DNA from: Rhodospirillales bacterium
GTDB taxonomy: Bacteria > Pseudomonadota > Alphaproteobacteria > Rhodospirillales > Defluviicoccaceae
Reading direction: 5' to 3'
DNA: 64,000 nucleotides
Assembly (NCBI GenBank): GCA_016710335.1
Contig: JADJXQ010000025.1
Span: 62,001-126,000 of the forward strand
Below, one piece after another: positions 36,248 to 44,802 of the stretch. Under the pieces are notes generated by a model, which was not told where the DNA came from, did not search any database, and saw only the letters and a program-made list of their open reading frames with translations. Both the position numbers and the translations under genes were made by a program. Numbering within the stretch: the stretch's first letter is position 1; each line of letters begins with the position of its first letter.

Positions 36248-37261
36248 ATGGACCAGGGGCTAGAGCGGCGATCGGCGGTTTGGATCTGGGGGGTGTCGAT
36301 CCTCGTGTCCGGCGCAGCCTTGGCCTGGGTCCTCTCGCAACTTGACCTCTCCGACCTCGCGCGGGTGCTGACGAACGTCAAGCCCGGCTTCATGACCTTG
36401 GCGCTTGCCGCCTTGGTGACGGAAACGGTGCTGGCGTCGGTGCGTCTGCGGGTGCTGCTCGCGCCCCGACCCGCGGCGGGATTCGCCGACTGCGTCAAAA
36501 TGACCAGCCTCCATGGCGTCTACCTGGTGCTGCTGCCGGCTCGCATCGGAGAACTGGCGTACCTTTTGCTGCTGAACCGCATCGCTCGGCAGCGGCTCGG
36601 TGCCGCAGTCGGAAATCTGGTGTATCAGCGTCTTTCCGACACGGTGGTGTTGGCCGTTCTATTCCTGTCGACGGTGCTGTTGGCCTTCATGGAGCACGCC
36701 CGATCGATCGTGCTGTGGTTCATCATCGCCGGCGGCAGCGCGGCCGTCCTGGCGTGCTGGCTCAGCCTGCCCCGCCTGTTGACGATGGTCAGCGTGATCT
36801 GCCTGCAGTGGTTCGGACGGCGGGCGAGGCTGGCGCGGACGGTGGTGCTGCTCGCGCTGCAGGCCAGCCGCTGGTCGCGGCGGATCATGCGCATCCAGGT
36901 GCGTCTTTCGGTCCTTGCCCTGACCTTTGGGGCATGGCTCGCGGCGGCGGCAACCGTCGTCTGTTTGTTTCACGCCTTCAATGCCGCGCTCGACTGGGAG
37001 CAGATGGTTCTGGCGGGCATAGCCGTCCAGGTGATCGGCGCAATCCCTGTCTACACGGTCGGCGGCCTCGGGGTCGCTGAAGCAGGGTTGGCCGGGGTGC
37101 TGATGGCGTTCGATGTGGAGACGGCACGAGCGGTGACTTTGGCGCTTGCGGTGCGCCTCGCCCTGGTGTTGGGGCAGGTGGCGGTGCTGGCGCTGGTTTT
37201 CCCGGTGGCCGCGGCGGCCGGTCACCTTGCTCCGGCGTCCGGGGCCCGGCCCGGCACATAG
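36248..37261 (+). CDS. Lysylphosphatidylglycerol synthase TM-domain family protein
   Basis: 337 residues, about eight helices, of the UPF0104 family (AglD/MprF flippase-like domain). SLHGVYLVLLPARIGELAYL and GAIPVYTVGGLGVAEAGLAG are the family motifs. Lacking the soluble synthase domain, it is more likely a lipid or glycolipid flippase or accessory than an aminoacyl transferase. Its 3' end overlaps the convergent deacetylase gene by 40 nt. Confidence 0.85.
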   Translation: MDQGLERRSAVWIWGVSILVSGAALAWVLSQLDLSDLARVLTNVKPGFMTLALAALVTETVLASVRLRVLLAPRPAAGFADCVKMTSLHGVYLVLLPARIGELAYLLLLNRIARQRLGAAVGNLVYQRLSDTVVLAVLFLSTVLLAFMEHARSIVLWFIIAGGSAAVLACWLSLPRLLTMVSVICLQWFGRRARLARTVVLLALQASRWSRRIMRIQVRLSVLALTFGAWLAAAATVVCLFHAFNAALDWEQMVLAGIAVQVIGAIPVYTVGGLGVAEAGLAGVLMAFDVETARAVTLALAVRLALVLGQVAVLALVFPVAAAAGHLAPASGARPGT

Positions 37262-38175
37262 TCCGGCGCATCTGCGAATTCCCCGGCGGCGATGCGCTCT
37301 GCCAGCGGCGGCGCTGCGCCGTCTGCCAAGACCGCCCGCAGCCGCTCGAAGGTGCGGCGGCGATTGAGGGACAGGAGCAGCGACGCGACGCGTCCGGCGC
37401 CGGCGAACCGCACCAGCCCCTCCTCGGCGTCCACATCGTATGGGTGGCAGTAGGTCCACAACCCCGTCCCCGCCCGCCGCCGCAGCAACGCCTGCAGGCC
37501 CTGGATCGGCAGATAGCGCAGGTAGATGCCGCCGAGGAAGGGGAACACCAGCGGGCCGAGGCGCGCCACCGGGCAGGGAAGTTCGACGAGACCGCTGATC
37601 CAGCGGAACGGGTGTGGCGGCGCCATCGGATCGCCGTAAAGGGGACTGGCTGCCGGCATCACGCTCGACGAGTAGTGAAAGCCGAGGTCGCGGAGGACAC
37701 CCGCCGCCCACGGCGTCCGTGGTGTCATCGAGAACACCGGCGCGCGGAACCCCACGACCGCGACGCCTGCGATGTCCTCAAGCATGGCCTTGGCAGTCGC
37801 CGTATCGGCGCGGAAGGCCGACTCGTCTGCTTGGTCAATGGGGCGGTGATCCAGGCTGTGGCAGGCGACCTCATGGCCGTGCGCCGCGGCGGTACGGATC
37901 AGTGCCGGCTGCGCGCGGGCGACGCGGCCCACGGCGAACACCGTGCCACGGACTTGCATCGATTCGAGAAAGTCCAGGATGCGCAAGGTGTTTGCGACAA
38001 CGCGTGAAGCGCACGCGGCGGCGTCTCGGTGGTACTCGAGATCGAGAGTGAACGTTACGGCAGGGTGACCCCGCGCACTTTCGGTTGACGAAGCTTGCGG
38101 TGCAAAAACGCCAGCTTGCGGAGAGCCCGCGTTTGCCGGAGAATGATGTTGGGAGGAAAAACCACACGCACTCAT
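37222..38175 (-). CDS. Polysaccharide deacetylase family protein
   Basis: 317 residues, NodB-homology carbohydrate esterase 4. VTFTLDLEYHRD carries the first Asp motif, GHEVACHSLDHRPI the metal-binding His pair and GFRAPVFSM the third motif. This arrangement is common in the deacetylases of EPS and XrtA-associated clusters. No clear signal peptide is seen, so it may act in the cytoplasm. It diverges from the GT2 gene. Confidence 0.88.
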   Translation of the reverse strand: MSACGFSSQHHSPANAGSPQAGVFAPQASSTESARGHPAVTFTLDLEYHRDAAACASRVVANTLRILDFLESMQVRGTVFAVGRVARAQPALIRTAAAHGHEVACHSLDHRPIDQADESAFRADTATAKAMLEDIAGVAVVGFRAPVFSMTPRTPWAAGVLRDLGFHYSSSVMPAASPLYGDPMAPPHPFRWISGLVELPCPVARLGPLVFPFLGGIYLRYLPIQGLQALLRRRAGTGLWTYCHPYDVDAEEGLVRFAGAGRVASLLLSLNRRRTFERLRAVLADGAAPPLAERIAAGEFADAPDYVPGRAPDAGAR

Positions 38176-38205
38176 GGACGTTCAAGACTTGCGAGACGTA
38201 AGGCA

Positions 38206-39318
38206 ATGATGAGAACGGGTCATTATCCGTCCCGCGGATTGTCCGATGTCGAACTGCCGCCGCTGCTGGAGCCACCGGTCATTGCGGTTGTTGTGCCTTG
38301 CTTCCGGGTCAGGAACACGATTGTTCAGATCCTAGCGGGTATCGGACCGGAAGTGGCCTACATATTCGTGGTGGATGATTCTTGCCCCGAGGACAGTGGC
38401 GGGCTCGTCTGCGCGACGTGCAGCGATCCTCGGGTCACGGTGCTTCGGCATGATCGCAACCAGGGCGTGGGCGGCGCCACCATCACCGGCTATCGCGCCG
38501 CGATGCAGACGGACGCGACCATTGTCGTCAAGCTCGACGGCGACGGCCAGGCAGATCCTGCGCTGATCGCGGCGATCGCCAATCCGATCAGCCGCGGCTG
38601 GGCCGATTATGTCAAAGGCAACCGCTTCTTCAGTCCCGACGACCTTGTGGAGATGCCCCGCAAGCGTCTGATTGGCAACGCGATGCTGTCGCTCATGACC
38701 AAGCTGTCGTCCGGCTACTGGTCGGTCATGGATCCCACCAACGGCTTCACGGCCGTGTCCACCCGAGTGCTGCAACTCCTCCCGCTCCACAAGGTAAGTC
38801 GGCGTTACTTCTTCGAGAGCGACATGTTGTTTCGCCTGAACACGATCCGCGCCGTGGTTCAGGATTTTCCGATGCGCGCCTGCTACGGCGGAGAGGTCAG
38901 CAACCTGCGCATTCGCCAAGTCTGGCCGTCGTTCCTGGTGGGCCACGCCAACAACACCGTGCGGCGGATCATTTATGGCTATTTCCTCCGGGGCTTCTCC
39001 ATCGCGTCGATCGAGCTGGCGCTGTCGTTTCCGCTCGTGACGTTCGGGACAGTTTACGGCGTTCAACAATGGATGGCCCACGCCGCCCTCAACATCGTCA
39101 CCCCGGCCGGCACGGTCATGCTCGCCGCCTTGCCGATCATCCTCGGTGTTCAATTCCTTCTGGCTTTCCTCAGCCACGACATTTTCGCCGAACCGCGGGT
39201 GCCATTGGTGCGGCTGATCCACCGCTCGGTCACGGCGACTTTTGAAGTTGACGCGACCTCCTTCGATCAGCCGGTGTATCCAGCAGCCGACCAGGTGTCG
39301 CTGGAACCGAAGGCCTGA
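38206..39318 (+). CDS. Glycosyltransferase family 2, DPM1/GtrB-like
   Basis: 370 residues. IAVVVPCFRVRNTIVQIL and VVKLDGDGQADP (DxD) mark a family 2 transferase of the dolichol-/undecaprenyl-phosphate sugar synthase type. Two C-terminal transmembrane helices (about residues 265-330) anchor it. It probably makes the lipid-phosphate sugar donor used by the GT-C enzymes here. The tandem ATGs at 38206/38209 are chosen; a frame from 38095 overlaps the divergent gene. Confidence 0.88.
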   Translation: MMRTGHYPSRGLSDVELPPLLEPPVIAVVVPCFRVRNTIVQILAGIGPEVAYIFVVDDSCPEDSGGLVCATCSDPRVTVLRHDRNQGVGGATITGYRAAMQTDATIVVKLDGDGQADPALIAAIANPISRGWADYVKGNRFFSPDDLVEMPRKRLIGNAMLSLMTKLSSGYWSVMDPTNGFTAVSTRVLQLLPLHKVSRRYFFESDMLFRLNTIRAVVQDFPMRACYGGEVSNLRIRQVWPSFLVGHANNTVRRIIYGYFLRGFSIASIELALSFPLVTFGTVYGVQQWMAHAALNIVTPAGTVMLAALPIILGVQFLLAFLSHDIFAEPRVPLVRLIHRSVTATFEVDATSFDQPVYPAADQVSLEPKA

Positions 39319-39339
39319 AGGTCGCATCGCCCGGGCGGC

Positions 39340-42018
39340 TCAAAGGTCCAGCGTCACCTCGACGATGTCGTCTTCCAGAATAGACCGGCTTTTGAAGCCC
39401 ATGCCGGTCACCATGGACAACATGCGGAAGTTGTCGCGCAGCACTTGGCCGACGATCTGCCGCGTGCCACGGCTGCGGCAATAGTGCACCATCTTGTCCA
39501 GCAGCTTCCATCCGAGCCCCTGTCCCTTGACGTCGGAGCGCACGAGAATGGCGTATTCGGCGGTCTCGTTGTTGGGGTCGGTAACGGTGCGCACCACGCC
39601 GAGAGTATCCATGCCGACGCCGGTTCCGGCCGGCGCGGTCGCGATGAACGCCATCTCCCGGTCGTAGTCGATCTGCGTCAATCGCGCCATCTCGGTATGG
39701 GGGAGCCGGCTGATGGACCCGAAAAACCGCAAACGGATGTCTTCCGGACTCACCCGCGACAGAAACTCGTAGTGTGCGGGTTCGTCTTCAGGCCGGATCG
39801 GCCGCAGCAGCACCCGCTGCCCGGACGGCAGCACCAAGTCCTCCTCCAACTCCTTCGGGTAAGGGCGGATGGCCATGCGCCGGTCCGCTTCGGCCGAAAC
39901 GGAAGCCACGCGGAGTCGCTGCTCCATGGCGACGACGCCCTGATCATCGACGAGGAGGGGATTGATCTCCAGTTCGACGATCTGCGGGAGATCGACGATG
40001 AGTTGGGAAATCTTGACGAGGGTCAGGCACAACGCCTCCATGTCGGCGGGAGGCACCTCCGCGCTGCCCGCCAGAGTGGCAGCAATGCTCGTGCGCGAAA
40101 TCAACTCCTGCGCAAGGTTCATGTTGAGGGGGGGCAGCGCAACGGCGCGGTCCCCGGACAGATGCCCGGCGAGACCGCCTTGGCCGAAGACGATGACCGG
40201 GCCGAATACCGGGTCGCCCGACATGTGGATGCGCACCTCGCGGCCGTAGCGGCGGAGCGGCGACCGCTTCACCAGCAGCCCCGCCGGCGATGCCCCCGGG
40301 TGTTGGCGTTGGAAGGCCGCCAGCAAGGCTTTGCCGGCGCGCCGCACCGACGCGCGGTCATTCAGGTAGGACGACACCCCCGGCGGCTCCAAACCGGCCG
40401 CATCCTCTCCGGCCAGCACCCTCAAGAACACGGGAAAGCCTAACTGCTCCGCCCGTTCTGCGGCTTCGGCCGACGTGGCGGCAACGGCAGTCTTCGCCAG
40501 CGGGATGCCATACGCCGCCAGAATGGCGCCGGCGTCGGCTTCGTCCACATCCACAGGGCCCGACGTCAGCACGGCCGCGATTTTCCGGCGCGCCAAGTCG
40601 GTGTCGGGGGTGAACTCCAGCGGTGTCGAGTCCGGCGTCTCCATCAGGATCTCCTGATTGCGCCGGAAGCGCACCATGTGCATGAACGCGTCAACTGCCT
40701 GGGTCGGCGTATCGTAGGTCGGCACACCAGCCGCGGCAAACCGTTGCCGCCCGGCTTCGGCCGTTTGGCCGCCCATCCAACTGGTCAGGACGTTTATGCG
40801 GCTGCTTTTCGCCACGCGCGCGATGGCCTCCGCCGCATGAACGCTGGACTGGGTTCCCGTCGGGCTGTGGAGAACCATCAAAGCGTCGACCTCTTTCGCG
40901 TCGAGCAGAATGCGCGCCGCCGCTTCGTAGGTCTGGTACGGAGCATCGGTGGCAATGCTTACCGGGTTGTTGCGGTAACCCCCATTGCCCACCACACGCT
41001 CAAGCTTGCCGATGGTGTCGCACGACAGTTCGGCGAGATGCCCGCCTTTGGTCGCCAGCGTATCCGCGGCCATGATCGCCATGCCGTAGCCATTGGTGAG
41101 AATCGCCAGCCTGTCGCGTTTGAGTGGCCGCACCCGCGCCAACGTCTCCACCGCCGCAAACAGCTCTCCGAAGCTGTACACGCGCAGAATGCCGGCGCGG
41201 CGAATGGCGGCGTCATAGACATCGTCGGCGCCTGTCGGCGTACGCGAGCGGAACTGGGAGACGCGCTGGCCCTCCGGCGAGCGCCCGGCCTTGATCACGA
41301 TGATCGGCTTATTGCGGCTGGCGCCGCGCGCCGCCGACATGAAAATTCGGCCGCGGCTGATGTTCTCCACATAGAGGAGAATGGCCCGCGTCATCGCATC
41401 GCTGCCGAGGTAGTCGAGCACGTCGGCCACGTCGATGTCGATGGCATCGCCCAGGGAGACGAAGTGGGAGAACCCGATATCACGGCGCCGGGCCCAGTCG
41501 AGGACGGAGGAGCAGATGGCTGCGGATTGCGACACGAAGGCAACGCCGCCTGTTTCCGCCGGCAGGTGACCGGTGCTGGCGTTGAGTCCGATATGCGGCA
41601 CCATCAGGCCCATGCAATTTGGCCCGAGAACGCGCATGCCGAATGGCTGCGCCGCGGACCGGATGGCGTCGTGGAAGCCGCGCCCGTGCGGGTCCTCGGC
41701 AAAGGCGTCCGTCGGCGACAGCACGATCGCCGCACGCGTTCCGCGTTCGCCCAGTTGACGGAGGCTGGAGGGAACCTCTGCGGGGCTAACGCTAAGGATT
41801 GCCATGTCCGGGGTGAGCGGCAGCTTGGCGATCCCAGGATAGCACAGCACGCCCGAGATGGCGACATGGCGGGCGCTGACCGGCATCACCGGCCCCTGGA
41901 ACTGTCCCTGCAGCAGGTTGCGCATGACCCGGCTGCCCGGGTTGTCCGCGTCGGCGGATGCACCGATAACCGCCAGCGAGCGAGGGTAGAACAGCTTGTT
42001 TAAATTGCGAATCGGCAT
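39340..42018 (-). CDS. pat: Pat-type protein lysine acetyltransferase (pseudo-ACS plus GNAT)
   Basis: 892 residues: an N-terminal NDP-forming acyl-CoA synthetase-like region (CoA-binding Rossmann from about residue 10, ATP-grasp about 480-700) fused to a GNAT acetyltransferase (about 725-890, VRSDVKGQGLGWKLLDKM). The layout and blocks such as ALPPLNMNL and TQIDYDREMAF match Salmonella/E. coli Pat (PatZ), which acetylates acetyl-CoA synthetase and other proteins. The phospho-His segment of true synthetases (SHTGA) reads FRSRTPTGADD, so the synthetase half is probably non-catalytic. Confidence 0.92.
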   Translation of the reverse strand: MPIRNLNKLFYPRSLAVIGASADADNPGSRVMRNLLQGQFQGPVMPVSARHVAISGVLCYPGIAKLPLTPDMAILSVSPAEVPSSLRQLGERGTRAAIVLSPTDAFAEDPHGRGFHDAIRSAAQPFGMRVLGPNCMGLMVPHIGLNASTGHLPAETGGVAFVSQSAAICSSVLDWARRRDIGFSHFVSLGDAIDIDVADVLDYLGSDAMTRAILLYVENISRGRIFMSAARGASRNKPIIVIKAGRSPEGQRVSQFRSRTPTGADDVYDAAIRRAGILRVYSFGELFAAVETLARVRPLKRDRLAILTNGYGMAIMAADTLATKGGHLAELSCDTIGKLERVVGNGGYRNNPVSIATDAPYQTYEAAARILLDAKEVDALMVLHSPTGTQSSVHAAEAIARVAKSSRINVLTSWMGGQTAEAGRQRFAAAGVPTYDTPTQAVDAFMHMVRFRRNQEILMETPDSTPLEFTPDTDLARRKIAAVLTSGPVDVDEADAGAILAAYGIPLAKTAVAATSAEAAERAEQLGFPVFLRVLAGEDAAGLEPPGVSSYLNDRASVRRAGKALLAAFQRQHPGASPAGLLVKRSPLRRYGREVRIHMSGDPVFGPVIVFGQGGLAGHLSGDRAVALPPLNMNLAQELISRTSIAATLAGSAEVPPADMEALCLTLVKISQLIVDLPQIVELEINPLLVDDQGVVAMEQRLRVASVSAEADRRMAIRPYPKELEEDLVLPSGQRVLLRPIRPEDEPAHYEFLSRVSPEDIRLRFFGSISRLPHTEMARLTQIDYDREMAFIATAPAGTGVGMDTLGVVRTVTDPNNETAEYAILVRSDVKGQGLGWKLLDKMVHYCRSRGTRQIVGQVLRDNFRMLSMVTGMGFKSRSILEDDIVEVTLDL

Positions 42019-42172
42019 GGAGGAGACGATGCGTCACCGGCAATTGGAAGCACAAGGCAGCGGTCGCGACCATCTTACCCATGGCTTGATCCCAGTCTAG
42101 AGGTTATGCTGCACTGCAGCAACTGAAGTAGAAACCGGGCTTGACGGCAAAGGCACAGGGGTCACTAAGGCG

Positions 42173-42355
42173 TTGAATTCACCTTGTATCGGGGTTTGCG
42201 AGATCGACGGCGAAACCGGGTTCTGCCGTGGCTGCTATCGGACGGTGGATGAGATTGCGGCTTGGCGCGATGCGAGCCCTGACGTCAAGGAAGGCATACT
42301 CGCTCACACCGCCGCCCGGCGGACCGGCCGGGGCACCCGCGACGGGGACGGATGA
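42173..42355 (+). CDS. DUF1289 small cysteine protein
   Basis: 60 residues beginning with TTG. CIGVCEIDGETGFCRGCYRT has the four-cysteine pattern of the DUF1289 family, which is thought to bind a metal. IAAWRDASPDVKEGILA is the second conserved stretch. Function unknown; common and often solitary in alphaproteobacteria. Confidence 0.85.
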   Translation: MNSPCIGVCEIDGETGFCRGCYRTVDEIAAWRDASPDVKEGILAHTAARRTGRGTRDGDG

Positions 42356-42429
42356 TGCGTGCCGGCCCTGAGCCAAGAAGGTGAGGGCTTAGCTCTGACG
42401 CATCAATGCGTCCGCTTCGAAAACGACAA

Positions 42430-42458
42430 CCTCACCCTTCGACACGCTCAGGGTGAGG
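42430..42458. repeat. Dispersed palindrome, CCTCACCC...GGGTGAGG
   Basis: Perfect 8-bp arms around a 13-nt centre, TTCGACACGCTCA. The sequence is related to the arms at 12074-12146 and 51507-51530. It lies between DUF1289 and DUF2934 genes. Confidence 0.75.
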
Positions 42459-42518
42459 TACTGGTTTGAACGGCGGAAACGTGGTGAACCGAAAGGCGAG
42501 CCAGCAAAAACAGTATCT

Positions 42519-42542
42519 TATGCTGAGCTTGGCTGAAGCATA
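42519..42542. repeat. Short hairpin related to the dispersed element
   Basis: TATGCT and AGCATA arms enclose GAGCTTGGCTGA, which looks like a decayed copy of the GAGCCTGTCGAA core. It could also act as a terminator for the gene ending at 42579. Confidence 0.45.
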
Positions 42543-42578
42543 GGCCCCCTCGCAGCATGAGCGCGCCGTACGCGGCAG

Positions 42579-42998
42579 TTACGACTTTTTCGTCGTTGCT
42601 GTTTTCTTGGGTTTGCTGGAAGCTTTCGTCGCAGTTTTTTCGGCCGGCGTTGCGCTCTGCTTCTTGTCTGCGCCCGCAGCGGATGCCGTTTTCTTGAGAG
42701 TCTTGTCGGTTTTGCCGGATTGCTTCTCGGACGCGCCGGACTTGACCGGCTTTTTCTGCTCGGCCGACGACGCGGGCTTTCCGGTCGGCTCCTCCTCATT
42801 CTTCGCAGGTTCGTGCCGCGCCGACGGCATCATCGCTTCGGTCGCGACCTGCATGGTCTTGAACACTTGCTGCTCCGCCTCGACCCAGAACTGCATCGCC
42901 ATGCCTACCGGCCGCCCGGCCGCTTCCCACATGAAGTAGGCCACTTCGCGGACGCGATGCTGAAAATCCTGAGACATCTTCTGGATGTCGTTGCTCAT
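42579..42998 (-). CDS. DUF2934 protein with Lys/Ala-rich tail
   Basis: 139 residues. The N-terminal 45 residues (VREVAYFMWEAAGRPVGMAM) match the small DUF2934 domain. From about residue 60 the protein is a Lys/Ala/Ser/Thr-rich tail with repeated KK and KT elements, resembling histone H1-like proteins such as AlgP. Nucleic-acid binding is a reasonable guess; so is a phasin-like role on storage granules. Neither is proven. AGGTAACC lies before the ATG. Confidence 0.72.
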   Translation of the reverse strand: MSNDIQKMSQDFQHRVREVAYFMWEAAGRPVGMAMQFWVEAEQQVFKTMQVATEAMMPSARHEPAKNEEEPTGKPASSAEQKKPVKSGASEKQSGKTDKTLKKTASAAGADKKQSATPAEKTATKASSKPKKTATTKKS

Positions 42999-43115
42999 GA
43001 TGGTTACCTTTGCTGCATCAACTTACAACCTGCGGCAACTTAATGCAGGCTGGCGTAAGCCTGCACCAAAAATTGTTGGAAGCCCTGTTATTTTGTTGCA
43101 AGAAGGCTGAATCGC

Positions 43116-43616
43116 GTGGCGGCCCATGACCTGATGCGACGGCTGTTTCAGCGATTCTGCGGGAGGACAGCACCGCGCTGCCGGTCGGAGGACCAGGATG
43201 AAGGCGGAGTTCCGCAATCGGCGGTGCTCGCCTACCGCTGGCGCCAGCGCGAGCCCGAGGTGATTCTGGTGACGTCACGAAGCACCAGGCGCTGGGTTCT
43301 CCCGAAAGGCAACCTCGAGCCAGGGATGACGCCGGCCGAATCTGCGGCCAAAGAGGCCTTCGAGGAAGCGGGCGTGCTGGGAACGACGGACGCCCGCTGC
43401 ATCAGCACCTACACATACGTGAAAGCCGACGAGAGCGCCGGCCGGCGAAGGTGCCACGTCCAGGTCTTTCCCATGCTGGTGCAGACCGTGTGCGAGGACT
43501 GGCCGGAACGGAAGCAGCGGGATCGTGTCTGGATGACGCCGGAGCAGGCTGCGCGGCGGGTCGACGAATCGGAGCTGAAGGCGCTGTTGATCGACTTTCG
43601 TCGCCATCTGCAGTGA
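43116..43616 (+). CDS. NUDIX hydrolase
   Basis: 166 residues. The Nudix box spans residues 65-87 (GNLEPGMTPAESAAKEAFEE is its first part), resembling diphosphoinositol/diadenosine polyphosphate hydrolases. The Glu expected at position 71 is Met and the Arg at 79 is Lys, while Glu80, Glu83 and Glu84, which bind metal, are kept. Activity is therefore likely but not certain. The GTG start has no strong ribosome binding site. Confidence 0.85.
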   Translation: MAAHDLMRRLFQRFCGRTAPRCRSEDQDEGGVPQSAVLAYRWRQREPEVILVTSRSTRRWVLPKGNLEPGMTPAESAAKEAFEEAGVLGTTDARCISTYTYVKADESAGRRRCHVQVFPMLVQTVCEDWPERKQRDRVWMTPEQAARRVDESELKALLIDFRRHLQ

Positions 43617-43716
43617 GGATTCGAACAACGGGGCCTCTTGTCGGCGACGATTTGAATTCCCACACTCACGCAAAATTACTGTGAAGAATCGCGGCGGGAT
43701 CGACAGAGGCAACGTC

Positions 43717-43947
43717 ATGGCGGGTGGAACGGGCACGGAAAGAGGCATCGTCTGGCGGCAGCCCGATGGCGCCGTCGTATCCTGCGAGGAGAAGCTCAAG
43801 GTTCTGAACGAGAATTTGGAAGAACTCCGCCAACAATGTCAGGACGCCTTCGAAGATGCGCTCCTGATGGGGTGCGACGAAGCACAGGTGCGCAGCGTGT
43901 TCGCGGCGCTCTTGGACTCCATTCACAATCCCTACCGCAAGGATTGA
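43717..43947 (+). CDS. Small conserved-looking hypothetical protein
   Basis: 76 residues, acidic and helical. LKVLNENLEELRQQCQDAFE followed by DALLMGCDEAQVRSVFAALL suggests a small two-helix protein. GACAGAGGC precedes the ATG at 43717; a GTG at 43681 would extend it by 12 residues. No family recognised. Confidence 0.6.
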   Translation: MAGGTGTERGIVWRQPDGAVVSCEEKLKVLNENLEELRQQCQDAFEDALLMGCDEAQVRSVFAALLDSIHNPYRKD

Positions 43948-43983
43948 TTCCCGCAGCGTCGGAGCCAGCGGTGTGGGTGGCGC

Positions 43984-44712
43984 TTACGGATAGCGGCATA
44001 CCTGCCCCGTCACCTCCACGTAGCCGCGCGCGCCGGCGGCGAGGTTAAAGCGGTATTCCTGATCGGCGACGACAAGCTGCAGGTTTAGTGGCAAGACGCC
44101 GGAGAACTCCCATTCCTTGCCGCTGATGTGGGTGATGCGCACCTGGATCGGCTCCGCCGTGTCGAACCAAGCTTCGATGTTGCCGGCGGCGTCGCGGGCG
44201 GTGGCGCCGGTAGCCCGGACGATCAGCGTGCCGTTCGCGAACCGGGTGGAATCGGCGGCTCCCCTATTGAGCGGCGTCGGGATCACGAAACGCTTGGTCT
44301 CCGGGTCATCCGTGCATTCGTCCTCTTTCCGGGCAGCGTCGATGACGAAGCTCAAGCGTTCGCTGGGAACGCCGGCGTCGAGCTTGGCACGAACCAGGTC
44401 GAACAACTGCTTGAGGTCGCCGGCCGGGACTTCCCGTTGATAGCGCTGACGCCATTCCTCCGCATGGGCGCGGGCTGCGGCGACCTCCGACTGCTGTTCG
44501 GCATCGCGCTCGCGGAGGTCGGCCACCGTCGTCGACAGAGTGTCGATCTCCCGCTCCAGGCGCGTGACCTCCGTGCCGGCGAGCCGTGCGCCCTCGTCGT
44601 ATGCCCAGTAGCCGGCGAGGCCGATCAAGCCGAGCGCCACGATCCACTTAAACAGGGTCCAGCGCATGCGCCGCCGGCGCCGCCGCCTGTCTTCCCCTAA
44701 CCCAAAAGCCAT
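43984..44712 (-). CDS. Membrane-anchored coiled-coil hypothetical protein
   Basis: 242 residues: an Arg-rich cytoplasmic start (DRRRRRRRMRW), one transmembrane helix at about 18-38, a coiled coil at about 47-95, and a C-terminal beta-rich periplasmic domain. Two conserved-looking Cys residues (DECTDD and the last CRYP) could form a disulfide. No family was recognised. The layout suggests an envelope protein. Confidence 0.7.
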   Translation of the reverse strand: MAFGLGEDRRRRRRRMRWTLFKWIVALGLIGLAGYWAYDEGARLAGTEVTRLEREIDTLSTTVADLRERDAEQQSEVAAARAHAEEWRQRYQREVPAGDLKQLFDLVRAKLDAGVPSERLSFVIDAARKEDECTDDPETKRFVIPTPLNRGAADSTRFANGTLIVRATGATARDAAGNIEAWFDTAEPIQVRITHISGKEWEFSGVLPLNLQLVVADQEYRFNLAAGARGYVEVTGQVCRYP

Positions 44713-44802
44713 ACTGCCTTCCGTCTCCGTCGGATACGGGCCGCATCATTACCCGGTCAGGGACTCAAAGTGAAGGGACTGGCGCCCATTGCAGGTGAAC
44801 GC

